53,075 nt of DNA from an uncultured Flavobacteriales bacterium (lineage in GTDB: Bacteria; Bacteroidota; Bacteroidia; Flavobacteriales_D; Sanyastnellaceae), in NCBI GenBank assembly GCA_938085105.1, contig CALKGK010000033.1:1-53075 (forward strand). Reading direction: 5' to 3'. Made by a program: the position numbers and the translations under genes. Every line of letters begins with the position of its first letter. The stretch's first letter is position 1. This document shows positions 1-9,266 of the stretch, piece by piece. Under the pieces are notes generated by a model that saw only the letters and a list, made by a program, of their open reading frames with translations, was not told the origin of the DNA and did not search any database.

Positions 1-1
1 C

Positions 2-1204
2 ACTGATGAAGCCGCAGGAGAGGTTTATGTAGCTTGGTCGCCTCCGGGGGAGTTGGATACGGAAGTTTTTCCTGGACCTTATCGCTACCGACTCTTTCAT
101 GCTGAAGGTTTTGGAAACGCCCAAGAGTTGATTCTAGAAACTGGTTTTCAAACGGAGGTCATTAATCCCGATACCATTTTCAATCATCTTGACTTGGATA
201 CGGAAAATACGGCCCACGCTTATCGTGTGGAGTTGTGGAGCGACGAAGAACTGGTGCAATCGAGCTCTACCGCATCAAGCATGTTCTTGGAGTTGATTCC
301 GGATGATAACGAACTCACCATAGCCATCAATTTGGAGGTGCCTTGGATGAATCAAACGTATTCTGTGTATCGATTTAATGATGATTTGGCCGATTTTGAA
401 CTCATCGGAACCTCGAATGAACCTTTTTACACCGACACAGACTTGATCAATAATGTGGTGTATTGTTACTACGTAGAATCAACGGGAACCTATGGAGATC
501 CGTCCATCATTGACCCACTTCTGAACAAATCCCAAGAACGCTGCGGTAAACCCATTGATCTTACACCACCATGCGCTCCTGGTCTAGAAATCAATGCAGA
601 TTGCACCTTGGAGATGGCGGAATTAACGTGGAACAACCCCAACAATACCTGTGCAGATGATGTAACGGGATACAACATCTATTACGCCGCTACACCAGAG
701 GAGGAGCTGACTTTACTAGCTTCTTACTTTGATCCGAACGATACCACTTTCACCTTCAACGCTGACGGCCTAGAGGGGAGCATTGCGGGTTGTTTTGCAG
801 TTACGGCTTTGGATTCTTTGCTTCCAGATATCGACGGAATTCTCAATCAAAATGAAAGTGAATTTTCGGAGGTACTTTGCTCAGACAACTGTCCATTCTA
901 CGTCTTGCCCAACATTTTCACCCCCAACAATGATGGTCAAAACGATTTGTTCCAGCCCTTCCCTTTTAAGTTTGTGGAAAGCATTGACTTGAAAGTGTTT
1001 AACCGATGGGGTGACGTGGTCTTCGAGACCCAAGATCCGGCCATTTTATGGGATGGAAAAGACAATGAATCTGGCAACGTGGTGAGCGATGGGGTGTATT
1101 ATTATACCATCACCATCAATACCATTCGCCTCTCAGGAATCGAGCCCGAGGAAACAAGCGGGTACATTCAAGTGTTAGGAGGGTCAAATCAAAGTACCAA
1201 CTAG
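2..1204 (+). CDS. Type IX secretion cargo protein, C-terminal part (5' end outside window)
   Basis: The reading frame is open from base 2, so the gene starts upstream and only its last 400 residues are visible; the first start-like codon (TTG 53) is internal. The visible part has fibronectin-III-like beta-sandwich segments (for example AELTWNNPNN, GYNIYYAATPEEE) and ends in the gliding-motility-associated C-terminal domain, seen as PNIFTPNNDGQNDLF, then KVFNRWGDVVFE, WDGKDN and VSDGVYYYTI. That domain is the type-B sorting signal of the type IX secretion system, so the protein should cross the outer membrane and be released or attached at the surface. Several Cys residues in the visible part fit an extracellular protein. 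Its ligand or enzymatic role cannot be told from this part. ribE follows after 2 bases, so the two are probably co-transcribed. Confidence 0.88.
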   Translation, partial: TDEAAGEVYVAWSPPGELDTEVFPGPYRYRLFHAEGFGNAQELILETGFQTEVINPDTIFNHLDLDTENTAHAYRVELWSDEELVQSSSTASSMFLELIPDDNELTIAINLEVPWMNQTYSVYRFNDDLADFELIGTSNEPFYTDTDLINNVVYCYYVESTGTYGDPSIIDPLLNKSQERCGKPIDLTPPCAPGLEINADCTLEMAELTWNNPNNTCADDVTGYNIYYAATPEEELTLLASYFDPNDTTFTFNADGLEGSIAGCFAVTALDSLLPDIDGILNQNESEFSEVLCSDNCPFYVLPNIFTPNNDGQNDLFQPFPFKFVESIDLKVFNRWGDVVFETQDPAILWDGKDNESGNVVSDGVYYYTITINTIRLSGIEPEETSGYIQVLGGSNQSTN

Positions 1205-1206
1205 AA

Positions 1207-1800
1207 ATGTTTACAGGAATAATCGAAACTCTTGGCGAGGTAAAAGCCATTGAGAAGGACCAAGAGAACGTCCACTTCACCATAAAATCATCACTCACCA
1301 ACGAGCTCAAGATCGACCAAAGCGTTGCGCACAATGGTTGCTGTCTTACCGTTGTGGGGATTGAAGGAGATGAATATGTGGTTACCGCCATCAAAGAAAC
1401 CATGGACCGCACCAATTTGGGTGAATGGAAAGTAGGGGATAAGGTGAATGTTGAGCGTTGCACGCAGATGAACGGGCGTTTGGACGGACACATTGTTCAA
1501 GGACACGTGGATTCAACAGCCAAAGTGGTGAAGGTAGAAAACGAAGCAGGAAGCTGGAAAGTACACTTCAAATACGCTGAAGGAGTAGATCAGGTAACGG
1601 TTGAAAAGGGTTCCATCACCGTAAATGGTGTGAGCCTTACTGTTGTTGATTCTCACAAAGAAGGCTTCAGTGTTGCGATCATCCCCTACACTTGGGAAGA
1701 AACCAACTTCCACACATTTTCGCCAGGAAGCACTGCAAACATCGAGTTTGATATTGTAGGGAAGTATGTAAAGCGTCTCCTGGAAATGAGAGAGGCCTAG
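1207..1800 (+). CDS. ribE: Riboflavin synthase alpha chain
   Basis: Converts two molecules of 6,7-dimethyl-8-ribityllumazine into riboflavin and the pyrimidine substrate, the last step of riboflavin synthesis in the cytoplasm. The 197-residue length is normal. The N-terminus MFTGIIETLGEV is the family signature, and the protein is two tandem lumazine-binding barrels (about 1-95 and 96-190), each with the characteristic GxSLTV/GCCLTV-type strand (NGCCLTVVG, NGVSLTVVD). The start ATG lies 2 bases after the stop of the secreted protein, so there is no room for its own promoter or an FMN riboswitch. The stop is 2 bases from the end of convergent lptB. No other rib genes are in the window. Confidence 0.96.
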   Translation: MFTGIIETLGEVKAIEKDQENVHFTIKSSLTNELKIDQSVAHNGCCLTVVGIEGDEYVVTAIKETMDRTNLGEWKVGDKVNVERCTQMNGRLDGHIVQGHVDSTAKVVKVENEAGSWKVHFKYAEGVDQVTVEKGSITVNGVSLTVVDSHKEGFSVAIIPYTWEETNFHTFSPGSTANIEFDIVGKYVKRLLEMREA

Positions 1801-1802
1801 TT

Positions 1803-2540
1803 TTATTCGAAAGTTTTTCTTCTCAATTCAAAATTCTGACCGAGGTAAACCCGACGAACTTGCTCATCTGCGGCAAGTTCTTCGGCGCTGCCCTCCCTCA
1901 AGATGTTTCCTTCAAAAAGAAGGTAAGCACGATCGGTAATGCTCAGGGTTTCTTGAACATTGTGATCAGTAATCAAGATGCCGATGTTGCGGTCTTTCAA
2001 ACGAGCCACAATGCCCTGAATGTCTTCCACCGCAATAGGATCTACCCCAGCGAAGGGTTCATCCAAAAGAATAAAGTTAGGGTCGGTAGCCAAAGCGCGT
2101 GCAATTTCTGTTCTTCTTCTTTCACCACCACTTAAAGAGTCGCCCTTGTTGCTACGAACGTGGCCCAAACTGAACTCGTCAATCAAGGTTTCGAGTTTTT
2201 CGAGCTGTTCTTTCTTGCTCAATTTAGTCATCTGTAGCACGGCCAAAATATTCTCTTCAACGCTCAGCTTTCGAAATACACTGGGCTCCTGTGGTAGATA
2301 ACCCAAGCCCAGTTGAGCGCGGCGGTACATGGGTTCTTGCGTGATTTCACGATCGTCCAAAAACACCTTCCCCTCGTTAGGGGTAACCAAACCAACAGTC
2401 ATGTAAAAAGAGGTGGTTTTTCCCGCACCGTTCGGACCGAGCAAACCAACGATTTCTCCTCGATTAACGTGGTACGAAACTCCCTTCACAACAGTTCGTT
2501 TCCCGTATTTCTTAACAATGTTCTCCGCTCGTAATTGCAT
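1803..2540 (-). CDS. lptB: LPS export ABC transporter ATP-binding protein LptB
   Basis: Cytoplasmic ATPase of the LptB2FGC transporter that extracts LPS from the inner membrane and drives it through the Lpt bridge. 245 residues. Walker [10 protein letters not shown] near residue 36, signature [15 protein letters not shown], Walker [14 protein letters not shown] and the switch His in LITDHNV are all intact. The sequence [22 protein letters not shown] begins as in known LptB proteins. Its ATG shares one base with the TAA of the upstream DUF5686 gene, so it is the last gene of the kdsD-tatC-DUF5686-lptB operon. lptC lies about 48 kb away in this window; lptF/G/A/D are not seen. Confidence 0.95.
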   Translation of the reverse strand: MQLRAENIVKKYGKRTVVKGVSYHVNRGEIVGLLGPNGAGKTTSFYMTVGLVTPNEGKVFLDDREITQEPMYRRAQLGLGYLPQEPSVFRKLSVEENILAVLQMTKLSKKEQLEKLETLIDEFSLGHVRSNKGDSLSGGERRRTEIARALATDPNFILLDEPFAGVDPIAVEDIQGIVARLKDRNIGILITDHNVQETLSITDRAYLLFEGNILREGSAEELAADEQVRRVYLGQNFELRRKTFE

Positions 2541-5026
2541 TAAAAGTCAATTTGTAGTTTGGCGCGAATTCCGAATTTCACGATGTCTGGATTATCCAAA
2601 TAGGACAATCTCCATAGGCCATCAATCCGCAAAACTTTAAAGATGTTTTCCACGCCAATAGCTCCCTCCATGAAAGGTTTGTTTCCTTCAAAAGTATTGG
2701 TGTTGGTTCCTGCCAAGAGCAGTTCATTCTCATTTCGTGGGTCAAATCGTCCAAGCACCCCTTTGGCACTCACAACTTCTCTCCACTTCAACCTGCGAAA
2801 GAGTGGAACTTTATTCAAAAATAAGCCTTCCAAGTGGTAGGAAATTCCAGCACTCACCCATTCGTTGCTCACAAATTCAAAGAAATTCATGGTGTTGAAG
2901 GCGGTTTCGTCATAGAAGAAGGTTTCGTTCCCTTGGTGCAATTGGAGCAGTGGGTAGGGCAATTGTCCGAAAAACTTTCCGGCCTCAACCGAGAGTTTGG
3001 CGTATCCAAAAGGACCAAATCGCAGCTTGTCGCGAACACGGAAAACCACTTTTCGATAGTCGTATTCAGCTCCCAAAACGCCTTCCAAACCACTGCTCAA
3101 GGCCAATTCTAAAGTGGGGTATTTTGTTCCAAGACTCACACGTTCAAATTCCCCTGAAACATATTTTTCCTTGTATGCAAAGCGGGTGTAAAGTGTGATT
3201 TCACTCGTAATGAGTCGGCCTACAGGTACTATGCTCGATTTATTGGCGTCATTGTAACGCTCGTAGTTCAAGGCTCCTAAGGGACGAAGAACTCTGTGGG
3301 TAAAAATGAGCTGGTTACTCAACCCGTAAAACCACTCCCTTTCAAAGGTCACTTTTCCTTCAAGCACGTTGGTGAGCTTGTTGGCAGGGTTTCTTCTGAA
3401 AACAGAACTCAGGACATTGTCTTCTCGAAATGCTCCTGAGGATGCACCAAGTTGTTCAACATCTTTTTTGCCTTCGACGCGAAGGAGAATCCTGGGTTGT
3501 TTTGAGAGCATCAGCCAAACGCCACCCCCGTATTTAAAGCGTTGGTCACGCAAGCCGTAAGCGGTGTACCCTTCGAGCATCACACGTTTACTGAAGGAGT
3601 TGGAGGTTCTTCCGCCCAAACGGAAACGGTGACCTTCCACTGGATTGAAACTGTATAAGGTGTAGTAAGGACCGATTTCAAATTTGCCCACTTGCTTATA
3701 GCCCGAGACAAACAAGGTGATGATGTCCGCAATGGTTCGAAACTGCGGTATGTTCTGAATACTGTCCACCAATTGGTAAACGGATTTCTCATTTTGACTC
3801 AGTTCAATGTGGCGGTGTTTGTCCCAAAACTCATCGTCCCGTTCGCCAGCACCATCGCTCACAATAATGTCAGAGATTCCTTTATAGAACTCGTCACTCC
3901 TCGCTTCATTGATTACAAAGTTCTTGTAGGTGGTTGTTTTCCTCCCGTAAAAGCCCATGGTTTTATCGGCCACATTGAAGTCAACCACCAACCGGTCTTT
4001 GGTGAGCATCCATACCTCAGGCTCCACTTCATCATAGCTTTGCTGCACCTGAAGCCCATGGATCCAATTGATGTTCGCATCTTCGGCAATCCGGGCATCT
4101 ACTTGCTTAATGGCGTAGGTGGTGTCATTTACCCAAAAATCCCCGTTGAAGGTAAGCTCTTGTTTTCTTTTGGGCTGAAACTTGATTTGATAGCACCACT
4201 TATCCCCAATGTAGGTGCTGTCCAACAGGTAATAGTCGTAAAACGCAAAACCTGAATTCGATACGGGAGAAACAAAGCTCTTCCCAAATACGATGATGTT
4301 GTTGTCGTAAATGTTGACGTTCTGGTACATGTCGCCCAAAAACTGATTCACAGAGTTGTTTTCAATACCAGAAACTTGAGCTGCATTAATGACTTCTTTG
4401 CTTGTTTTGGGGTCTTTTCGGTAGTAGAAATTGGACAAGTTCTCGGTCATGAACACGGGCAGGTATACCTTTTCTTCGGAGCTGTCGAGGTTGTCAAAGG
4501 CAAATTGAAAAGGTTTAAAAATCTTTCGCTCCATGAATTCCTCACTCAAATTGTTGAGGTCGAACTCGACTTTATTGTACACCTCGTATTCAAAGGCTTC
4601 CAGTTTTTCTCGGTTGTTGATGTCCTTGTTCCTAAGAATACCGCGAATGATGGCGAAAGCGGGGTTTTCAGCTTCGTCTGGACGAATTTCAGCAACTTCC
4701 AATTGAATGGATGAGATTTGAAGTTGGAAATTAAGTTCCTGCTCTTGATCGCGGCGTACTTTCAAGGTTTGCGTCTCGTAGCCGATAAAAGATGCCTTCA
4801 AACTATCGGAAGCGTAATAGGTTTCGATGCTGTAGAAGCCGTCCAAATCCGTGATGGTTCCAGACTTTGTGCCTTTAAACAAGATATTGACGAAAGGCAA
4901 AGGTTCCCCCGTTTCAGCGTCAGTCACTTTGCCACTCACCTTGGTTTTTTGGGCGAAAGATGCCACAACGAAAAGCAAACTGCTCACGAGGAAGGAAACA
5001 CGAAGTATGGTGGTGCTTATTGACAT
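2540..5026 (-). CDS. DUF5686 outer-membrane protein with carboxypeptidase-like regulatory domain
   Basis: 828 residues. A signal peptide ends near residue 25 (VASFA|QKTK), so the mature protein would begin with Gln. Residues about 28-100 form a carboxypeptidase-regulatory-like beta-sandwich ([30 protein letters not shown]). The rest matches the DUF5686 family, a Bacteroidota outer-membrane protein of unknown function; the many aromatic alternating strands and the terminal [11 protein letters not shown] point to a C-terminal beta-barrel. The gene lies between tatC and lptB, which suggests an envelope role but no specific activity. 86 bases separate it from tatC and it overlaps lptB by one base. 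Function unknown; family assignment is from remembered family features, not a search. Confidence 0.8.
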   Translation of the reverse strand: MSISTTILRVSFLVSSLLFVVASFAQKTKVSGKVTDAETGEPLPFVNILFKGTKSGTITDLDGFYSIETYYASDSLKASFIGYETQTLKVRRDQEQELNFQLQISSIQLEVAEIRPDEAENPAFAIIRGILRNKDINNREKLEAFEYEVYNKVEFDLNNLSEEFMERKIFKPFQFAFDNLDSSEEKVYLPVFMTENLSNFYYRKDPKTSKEVINAAQVSGIENNSVNQFLGDMYQNVNIYDNNIIVFGKSFVSPVSNSGFAFYDYYLLDSTYIGDKWCYQIKFQPKRKQELTFNGDFWVNDTTYAIKQVDARIAEDANINWIHGLQVQQSYDEVEPEVWMLTKDRLVVDFNVADKTMGFYGRKTTTYKNFVINEARSDEFYKGISDIIVSDGAGERDDEFWDKHRHIELSQNEKSVYQLVDSIQNIPQFRTIADIITLFVSGYKQVGKFEIGPYYTLYSFNPVEGHRFRLGGRTSNSFSKRVMLEGYTAYGLRDQRFKYGGGVWLMLSKQPRILLRVEGKKDVEQLGASSGAFREDNVLSSVFRRNPANKLTNVLEGKVTFEREWFYGLSNQLIFTHRVLRPLGALNYERYNDANKSSIVPVGRLITSEITLYTRFAYKEKYVSGEFERVSLGTKYPTLELALSSGLEGVLGAEYDYRKVVFRVRDKLRFGPFGYAKLSVEAGKFFGQLPYPLLQLHQGNETFFYDETAFNTMNFFEFVSNEWVSAGISYHLEGLFLNKVPLFRRLKWREVVSAKGVLGRFDPRNENELLLAGTNTNTFEGNKPFMEGAIGVENIFKVLRIDGLWRLSYLDNPDIVKFGIRAKLQIDF

Positions 5027-5112
5027 TGATCTTTCAACAATTTACGAAGAACGACAAGATAGCTTGTTTTTGTGCTCATGATCGTCGCCATTTATCCACA
5101 ATTTATGTGGGG

Positions 5113-5922
5113 TTAAGCCTTCACTACTGCCGTTTTACTGCGAATAACTCGTCGTGAAATCATAATGCTGATTTCATACAAGAAAAGTACAGGAACAGCC
5201 ACGAGCACTTGACTGGCAACATCTGGCGGGGTGATGATGGCAGAAAGTACTAAGACCGCTACCAAGGCGTGTTTCCTGAATTTCTTCAAAAGTTCAGGGG
5301 TTACGATCCCAATTTTGGTAAGAAAATAAACCAATACAGGTAGCTGAAAAATGAGTCCGGCAGCCAAAGTAATGCTTGCAACGGTCTTCATGTAAGACAT
5401 GACTGTGGTCTTGGTCAACACTTCTCCAAGTTCATAATTCCCTAAAAATTGAAGGGAAAGAGGGGAGATGACGAAATAGCCAAAAAGAACCCCTGAAAAG
5501 AAAAGGAAGGAAGCCCAAAAGACAACGCCCCGAACATTTTGCACTTCTTTTTTCTTCAAGCCCGGTTTTACAAAGGCCCAAGCTTGATAGTAAATGAAGG
5601 GGAAGGCAACAATAAATCCGCCAATCAAACTCACGACGATGTGAGCGGTGAAATTCCCGACCATCGTCGTGTTGATGATCTCGTAATTGATCTCAGTAAC
5701 GCAAAGCCGGTCTTCCAAGCCCAACAATTCCGACATCTTACAAAGTGCACGGAAAGTGAGGAAGTCAGGTTTGTGCGGACCAAAAATGATTTTGTCAAAA
5801 ACGATGTCTTTGGCGGTGAAAACCCCCATAGCAACCACAAAAATGGCGATCATGGATCGGATGATCCGCATTCTCATTTCCTCCAAGTGGTCGAGGAACC
5901 CCATTTCTTTCTCTTCGCTCAT
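5113..5922 (-). CDS. tatC: Sec-independent protein translocase TatC
   Basis: Core receptor of the twin-arginine translocase, which exports folded proteins across the inner membrane. 269 residues with six predicted membrane segments; the N-terminus MGFLDHLEEMRMRIIRS has the conserved HLxExRxR element, and KKKEVQNVRG precedes segment three. An enlarged periplasmic loop (about residues 45-90, with two Cys) follows helix one, as is common in Bacteroidota TatC. It begins 9 bases after the kdsD stop, in the same operon. tatA/B are not in the window. Confidence 0.95.
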   Translation of the reverse strand: MSEEKEMGFLDHLEEMRMRIIRSMIAIFVVAMGVFTAKDIVFDKIIFGPHKPDFLTFRALCKMSELLGLEDRLCVTEINYEIINTTMVGNFTAHIVVSLIGGFIVAFPFIYYQAWAFVKPGLKKKEVQNVRGVVFWASFLFFSGVLFGYFVISPLSLQFLGNYELGEVLTKTTVMSYMKTVASITLAAGLIFQLPVLVYFLTKIGIVTPELLKKFRKHALVAVLVLSAIITPPDVASQVLVAVPVLFLYEISIMISRRVIRSKTAVVKA

Positions 5923-5931
5923 CGCTCTTTA

Positions 5932-6900
5932 TTAATAAATCCCTTCTCTCAGGATATCATGTAAATGTACGATTCCCAAATAGCTTCCGTCCTGATCAAC
6001 AACGATCAATTGAGTAATGCTGTTTTTTTCCATCATCTCGAAACCAAGCACGGCTAGTTCTTCTCCGCGAATGGTTTTTGGAGACCTGCTCATGATGTCG
6101 GTCAAGCCCAAGTCAGCCATGTTTTTTCCATCGTGAAGCATTCTTCGCAAGTCACCATCAGTAACGATTCCCAGAAGTTTCCCATTTTCCATCACGGCGG
6201 TAGCCCCTTGTCTTTTTGCCGAAATTTCAACGATGGCTTCCTGAATGGACGCACTCACTTGAACGGCGGGGGCAGTTTCTGTAGGTAGGAGGTCGCTCAT
6301 TTTTACGAAAAGTCGTTTTCCAAGGGCTCCACCCGGGTGGTATTTAGCAAAATCTCTGTCAGAAAAACCTTGTTTCTCCATCAGACAAACGGCCAAAGCA
6401 TCTCCCATTGCAAGCTGAGCGGTGGTGGAAGAAGTAGGAGCGAGATTGTTCGGACAAGCTTCTTTTCGAACAGTGGTGTTCAGAATATAATCTGCTTTTG
6501 CGGCAAGGTCAGATCCCAGATTTCCCACCATTCCGATAAGTACATTTCCCATGTTCTTTACCAAAGGAGCCAAGACTTTTATTTCGGGAGAATTCCCACT
6601 TTTTGAGATGCAAATCACGATGTCTCCACCCTGTACAATCCCCAGATCACCATGGATAGCGTCGGCTGCGTGCATGAACATGGAAGGTGTCCCCGTAGAG
6701 TTAAATGTGGCCACCATCTTCTGTGCAATGTTGGCACTTTTACCAATGCCCGTGACCACGAGTCTGCCCTTCGAAGCGTGAATGAGTTCAACGATTTTTT
6801 CAAATTCGTCATCAATGAAGGTGCTCAATTGTAAAACACTCTCAGCTTCAAGTTGAAGCGTTTTGATGGCGAGGGATTGGATTTTGCTGGATGTTTCCAC
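5932..6900 (-). CDS. kdsD: Arabinose-5-phosphate isomerase (KpsF/GutQ family)
   Basis: Interconverts ribulose-5-phosphate and arabinose-5-phosphate, the first step towards Kdo for LPS. A SIS domain fills roughly residues 30-170 (RLVVTGIGKSANIAQK, CISKSGNSPEI), followed by two CBS domains (about 195-320). I chose GTG 6900, giving 322 residues, close to the 328 of E. coli KdsD. The frame stays open to a TTG at 6999, but that codon overlaps a good promoter-like site (TTG 6999-6997, TACTTTTG 6978-6971), so the longer form would start upstream of its own transcript. It is the first gene of the kdsD-tatC-DUF5686-lptB operon and is divergent from recQ with a shared 89-base region. Confidence 0.9.
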   Translation of the reverse strand: METSSKIQSLAIKTLQLEAESVLQLSTFIDDEFEKIVELIHASKGRLVVTGIGKSANIAQKMVATFNSTGTPSMFMHAADAIHGDLGIVQGGDIVICISKSGNSPEIKVLAPLVKNMGNVLIGMVGNLGSDLAAKADYILNTTVRKEACPNNLAPTSSTTAQLAMGDALAVCLMEKQGFSDRDFAKYHPGGALGKRLFVKMSDLLPTETAPAVQVSASIQEAIVEISAKRQGATAVMENGKLLGIVTDGDLRRMLHDGKNMADLGLTDIMSRSPKTIRGEELAVLGFEMMEKNSITQLIVVDQDGSYLGIVHLHDILREGIY

Positions 6901-6938
6901 AGGGAAAAAAAGATAAAAACTCCCTTTGCTTTCGGTTT

Positions 6939-6965
6939 TTGACGAACAAAAAAGAGTTATATTTA
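6939..6965 (+). promoter_or_regulatory. Probable recQ promoter
   Basis: TTG (6939-6941) and TATATTTA (6958-6965) are separated by 16 bases; the second element differs from TAnnTTTG only in its last base. Predicted start near 6972, giving a leader of about 18 bases before ATG 6990. This supports the 6990 start over the open frame that reaches back to 6891. Confidence 0.35.
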
Positions 6966-6970
6966 TTCTG

Positions 6971-6999
6971 CAAAAGTAGCAAATTCTATATGACGACAA
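6971..6999 (-). promoter_or_regulatory. Bacteroidota-type promoter for kdsD operon
   Basis: On the minus strand TTG (6999-6997) is followed after 18 bases by TACTTTTG (6978-6971), an exact match to the TAnnTTTG -7 element used by the main sigma factor of Bacteroidota. The predicted transcript start is near 6965, about 65 bases before the chosen GTG. The -33 element lies inside the first codons of recQ, so the two divergent promoters overlap. Confidence 0.5.
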
Positions 7000-9185
7000 C
7001 CGAGCTCATGCCGAAAGAGGCATTGAAGAAGTACTTCGGATTCGATAACTTTAAAGGTGACCAGGAAGCGGTGATCAAAAGCTTATTGGAAGGCAATGAT
7101 ACTTTCGTAATCATGCCCACAGGTGGAGGTAAATCCATGTGCTATCAGCTTCCTGCGCTTATGAGCAAGGGAGTGGCTATTGTAGTTTCACCACTCATCG
7201 CTTTGATGAAGAATCAAGTGGATGCTATCCGTGGGTTTTGTGAAGACGATGGTGTAGCTCACTTCCTGAATTCCTCGCTAAACAAAGGAGAAACTCAAAG
7301 GGTGCTGAGCGATGTGAAATCAGGCGTGACCAAGCTCCTTTACGTAGCTCCTGAATCGCTCACAAAGGCAGATAACATCGAGTTTCTTCGAGGTGTTGAC
7401 ATCTCTTTCGTGGCGATTGATGAAGCACACTGTATTTCAGAATGGGGCCACGATTTCAGACCAGAGTATAGAAGAATCAAAAGCATCGTTGATGAAATTG
7501 CTGAGGTGCCCATTATCGCACTTACAGCTACTGCTACCCCCAAAGTGCAACAAGATATTCAGAAGAACTTGGGTATGTCTAATGCCAAGCTCTACAAATC
7601 CTCATTCAACCGACCAAACCTCTACTACGAAGTACGCCCCAAGAAAGATGTCCTGCGCCAAATCGTTCAACACATCAAAAAGAACGAGGGAAAGTCGGGC
7701 ATTATTTACTGTTTGAGTAGAAAACGAGTGGAAGAACTGGCGGGATCCCTCCAAGTAAATGGAATTAAAGCACTGGCCTACCACGCGGGGATGGATGGAA
7801 ATGTCCGTTCGAGAATTCAAGATCAATTCTTGATGCAGGACGTGGACGTCATCGTTGCCACCATCGCTTTCGGAATGGGCATCGATAAACCGGATGTGCG
7901 TTTTGTAATTCACTACGATATGCCAAAATCCCTTGAGAGCTACTACCAGGAAACAGGTAGAGCAGGAAGAGATGGGGGAGAAGGACACTGCATCACGTTC
8001 TATAGCTATAAAGACATTGAAAAACTGGAGAAATTCCTCCAGGGGAAACCCATCGCTGAACAAGAGGTGGGAATGCAACTCCTCCAAGAGGTGATGGCCT
8101 ACGCCGAGACTTCGATGTCTAGAAGAAAATTCATTCTGCACTATTTTGGAGAAGAATTTGACGAGGTGAACGGCCCAGGAGCACAGATGGACGATAACAC
8201 CCGTCACCCCAAAGAACGAATCGAAGGGAAAGAAGAGGTTCACCGACTCTTAAAGCTGGTGAAAGAGCAGAAAGAGATGCACAAAGCAAAATACATTGTC
8301 AATGTGCTTTGTGGAGTTTCTAGCGCTGAAGTGGATACCTACAAGGGGGAGAAAAGCGAGTTCTGGAATGAGAGTGGTGGACACACAGAAAAATTCTGGC
8401 ATGCTGTGGTTCGACAATGTGTTGTTCACGGTTTGTTGCGAAAAGAAGTGGAGTCTTATGGATTGTTGAAGATCACGGCCGAAGGAAAACGATTCATTGA
8501 GGCGCCAACGAGCTTTCAGTTAATCAAAGAGGTGGACTTCGATATTGACATGGACGATGCGGTTTCAGTAAGCAAAGCCCCAAGCGGCGGTGCTGCAGAT
8601 CCTGTTCTATTTGGTATGTTGAAAGACCTGCGCAAGAAGGTGGCCAACGAACGTTCATTGCCTCCTTTCGTCATTTTCCAAGATCCATCCCTCGAAGAAA
8701 TGGCGGTAAACTACCCAATCAATGCCGACGAACTCACCATGATTGGAGGAGTAGGCCGAGGAAAAGCAACCAAGTTTGGTGCGCCGTTCATCGCGTTGAT
8801 TAAAAAATATGTGGAGGAAAACAACATCGAACGTGCACAAGACATGTTGGTGAAGTCCATGGTCAACAAGTCGGGAAACAAAGTGAGCATCATCCAAAAT
8901 ATCGACCGTAAACTTCCGCTTGAAGACATCGCCGATGCGCTAGGTAAAAAGACGGAAGACATCATTGAGCAAATCGAGACCATCGTTGCTTCAGGAACAA
9001 AAATCAACATCGATTATTACATCGACGATATCCTCGATGAAGATTCTCAAGAAGACATCTATGGCTATTTTATGGAAGCAGAATCCGACAGTATTGACGA
9101 TGCAGTGGAAGAATTTGAAGGAGATTTTACCGAAGAAGAACTGCGCCTGATGAGGGTGAAATTCATTAGTGAAGTCGGTAATTAA
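6990..9185 (+). CDS. recQ: ATP-dependent DNA helicase RecQ
   Basis: 3'-5' DNA helicase of recombination and fork repair. 731 residues from ATG 6990. Motif I MPTGGGKSMCYQLPA (Lys near residue 48), motif II DEAH (144-147) in the RecQ form DEAHCISEWGHDFRPEY, and motif VI QETGRAGRDG are intact. A winged-helix RQC region follows, then an HRDC-like segment (LRKKVANERSLPPFVIFQD) and a C-terminal helix-turn-helix with an acidic tail (DILDEDSQEDIYGYF). The usual zinc-binding Cys set after the helicase core is not evident: the expected CxxC-type cluster is replaced by AETSMSRRKFILHYFGEEF, so the zinc site is probably lost. The frame is open upstream to 6891 but TTTTELMPKEALKKYFG-type sequence begins at 6990. 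Stands alone, divergent from kdsD. Confidence 0.93.
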   Translation: MTTTELMPKEALKKYFGFDNFKGDQEAVIKSLLEGNDTFVIMPTGGGKSMCYQLPALMSKGVAIVVSPLIALMKNQVDAIRGFCEDDGVAHFLNSSLNKGETQRVLSDVKSGVTKLLYVAPESLTKADNIEFLRGVDISFVAIDEAHCISEWGHDFRPEYRRIKSIVDEIAEVPIIALTATATPKVQQDIQKNLGMSNAKLYKSSFNRPNLYYEVRPKKDVLRQIVQHIKKNEGKSGIIYCLSRKRVEELAGSLQVNGIKALAYHAGMDGNVRSRIQDQFLMQDVDVIVATIAFGMGIDKPDVRFVIHYDMPKSLESYYQETGRAGRDGGEGHCITFYSYKDIEKLEKFLQGKPIAEQEVGMQLLQEVMAYAETSMSRRKFILHYFGEEFDEVNGPGAQMDDNTRHPKERIEGKEEVHRLLKLVKEQKEMHKAKYIVNVLCGVSSAEVDTYKGEKSEFWNESGGHTEKFWHAVVRQCVVHGLLRKEVESYGLLKITAEGKRFIEAPTSFQLIKEVDFDIDMDDAVSVSKAPSGGAADPVLFGMLKDLRKKVANERSLPPFVIFQDPSLEEMAVNYPINADELTMIGGVGRGKATKFGAPFIALIKKYVEENNIERAQDMLVKSMVNKSGNKVSIIQNIDRKLPLEDIADALGKKTEDIIEQIETIVASGTKINIDYYIDDILDEDSQEDIYGYFMEAESDSIDDAVEEFEGDFTEEELRLMRVKFISEVGN

Positions 9186-9266
9186 GTGCTTCAAGTGATG
9201 CTTTGTGACCTTTGTTACTTTCGCTTCAATTGATTGGTTTTAAATTTATCTTCTAAATCAACTCAA

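Noticed and set aside
1180-1210. FMN riboswitch before ribE
   Set aside because: The gap is only 2 bases and the upstream sequence is coding.
3692-4255. 187-codon open frame opposite the DUF5686 gene
   Set aside because: It lies fully inside a gene with a clear family and has no domain; it is the antisense shadow of that gene.
6891-6989. N-terminal extension of RecQ
   Set aside because: The extra 33 codons encode a sequence without homology to RecQ and overlap the kdsD leader and promoter; ATG 6990 is better.
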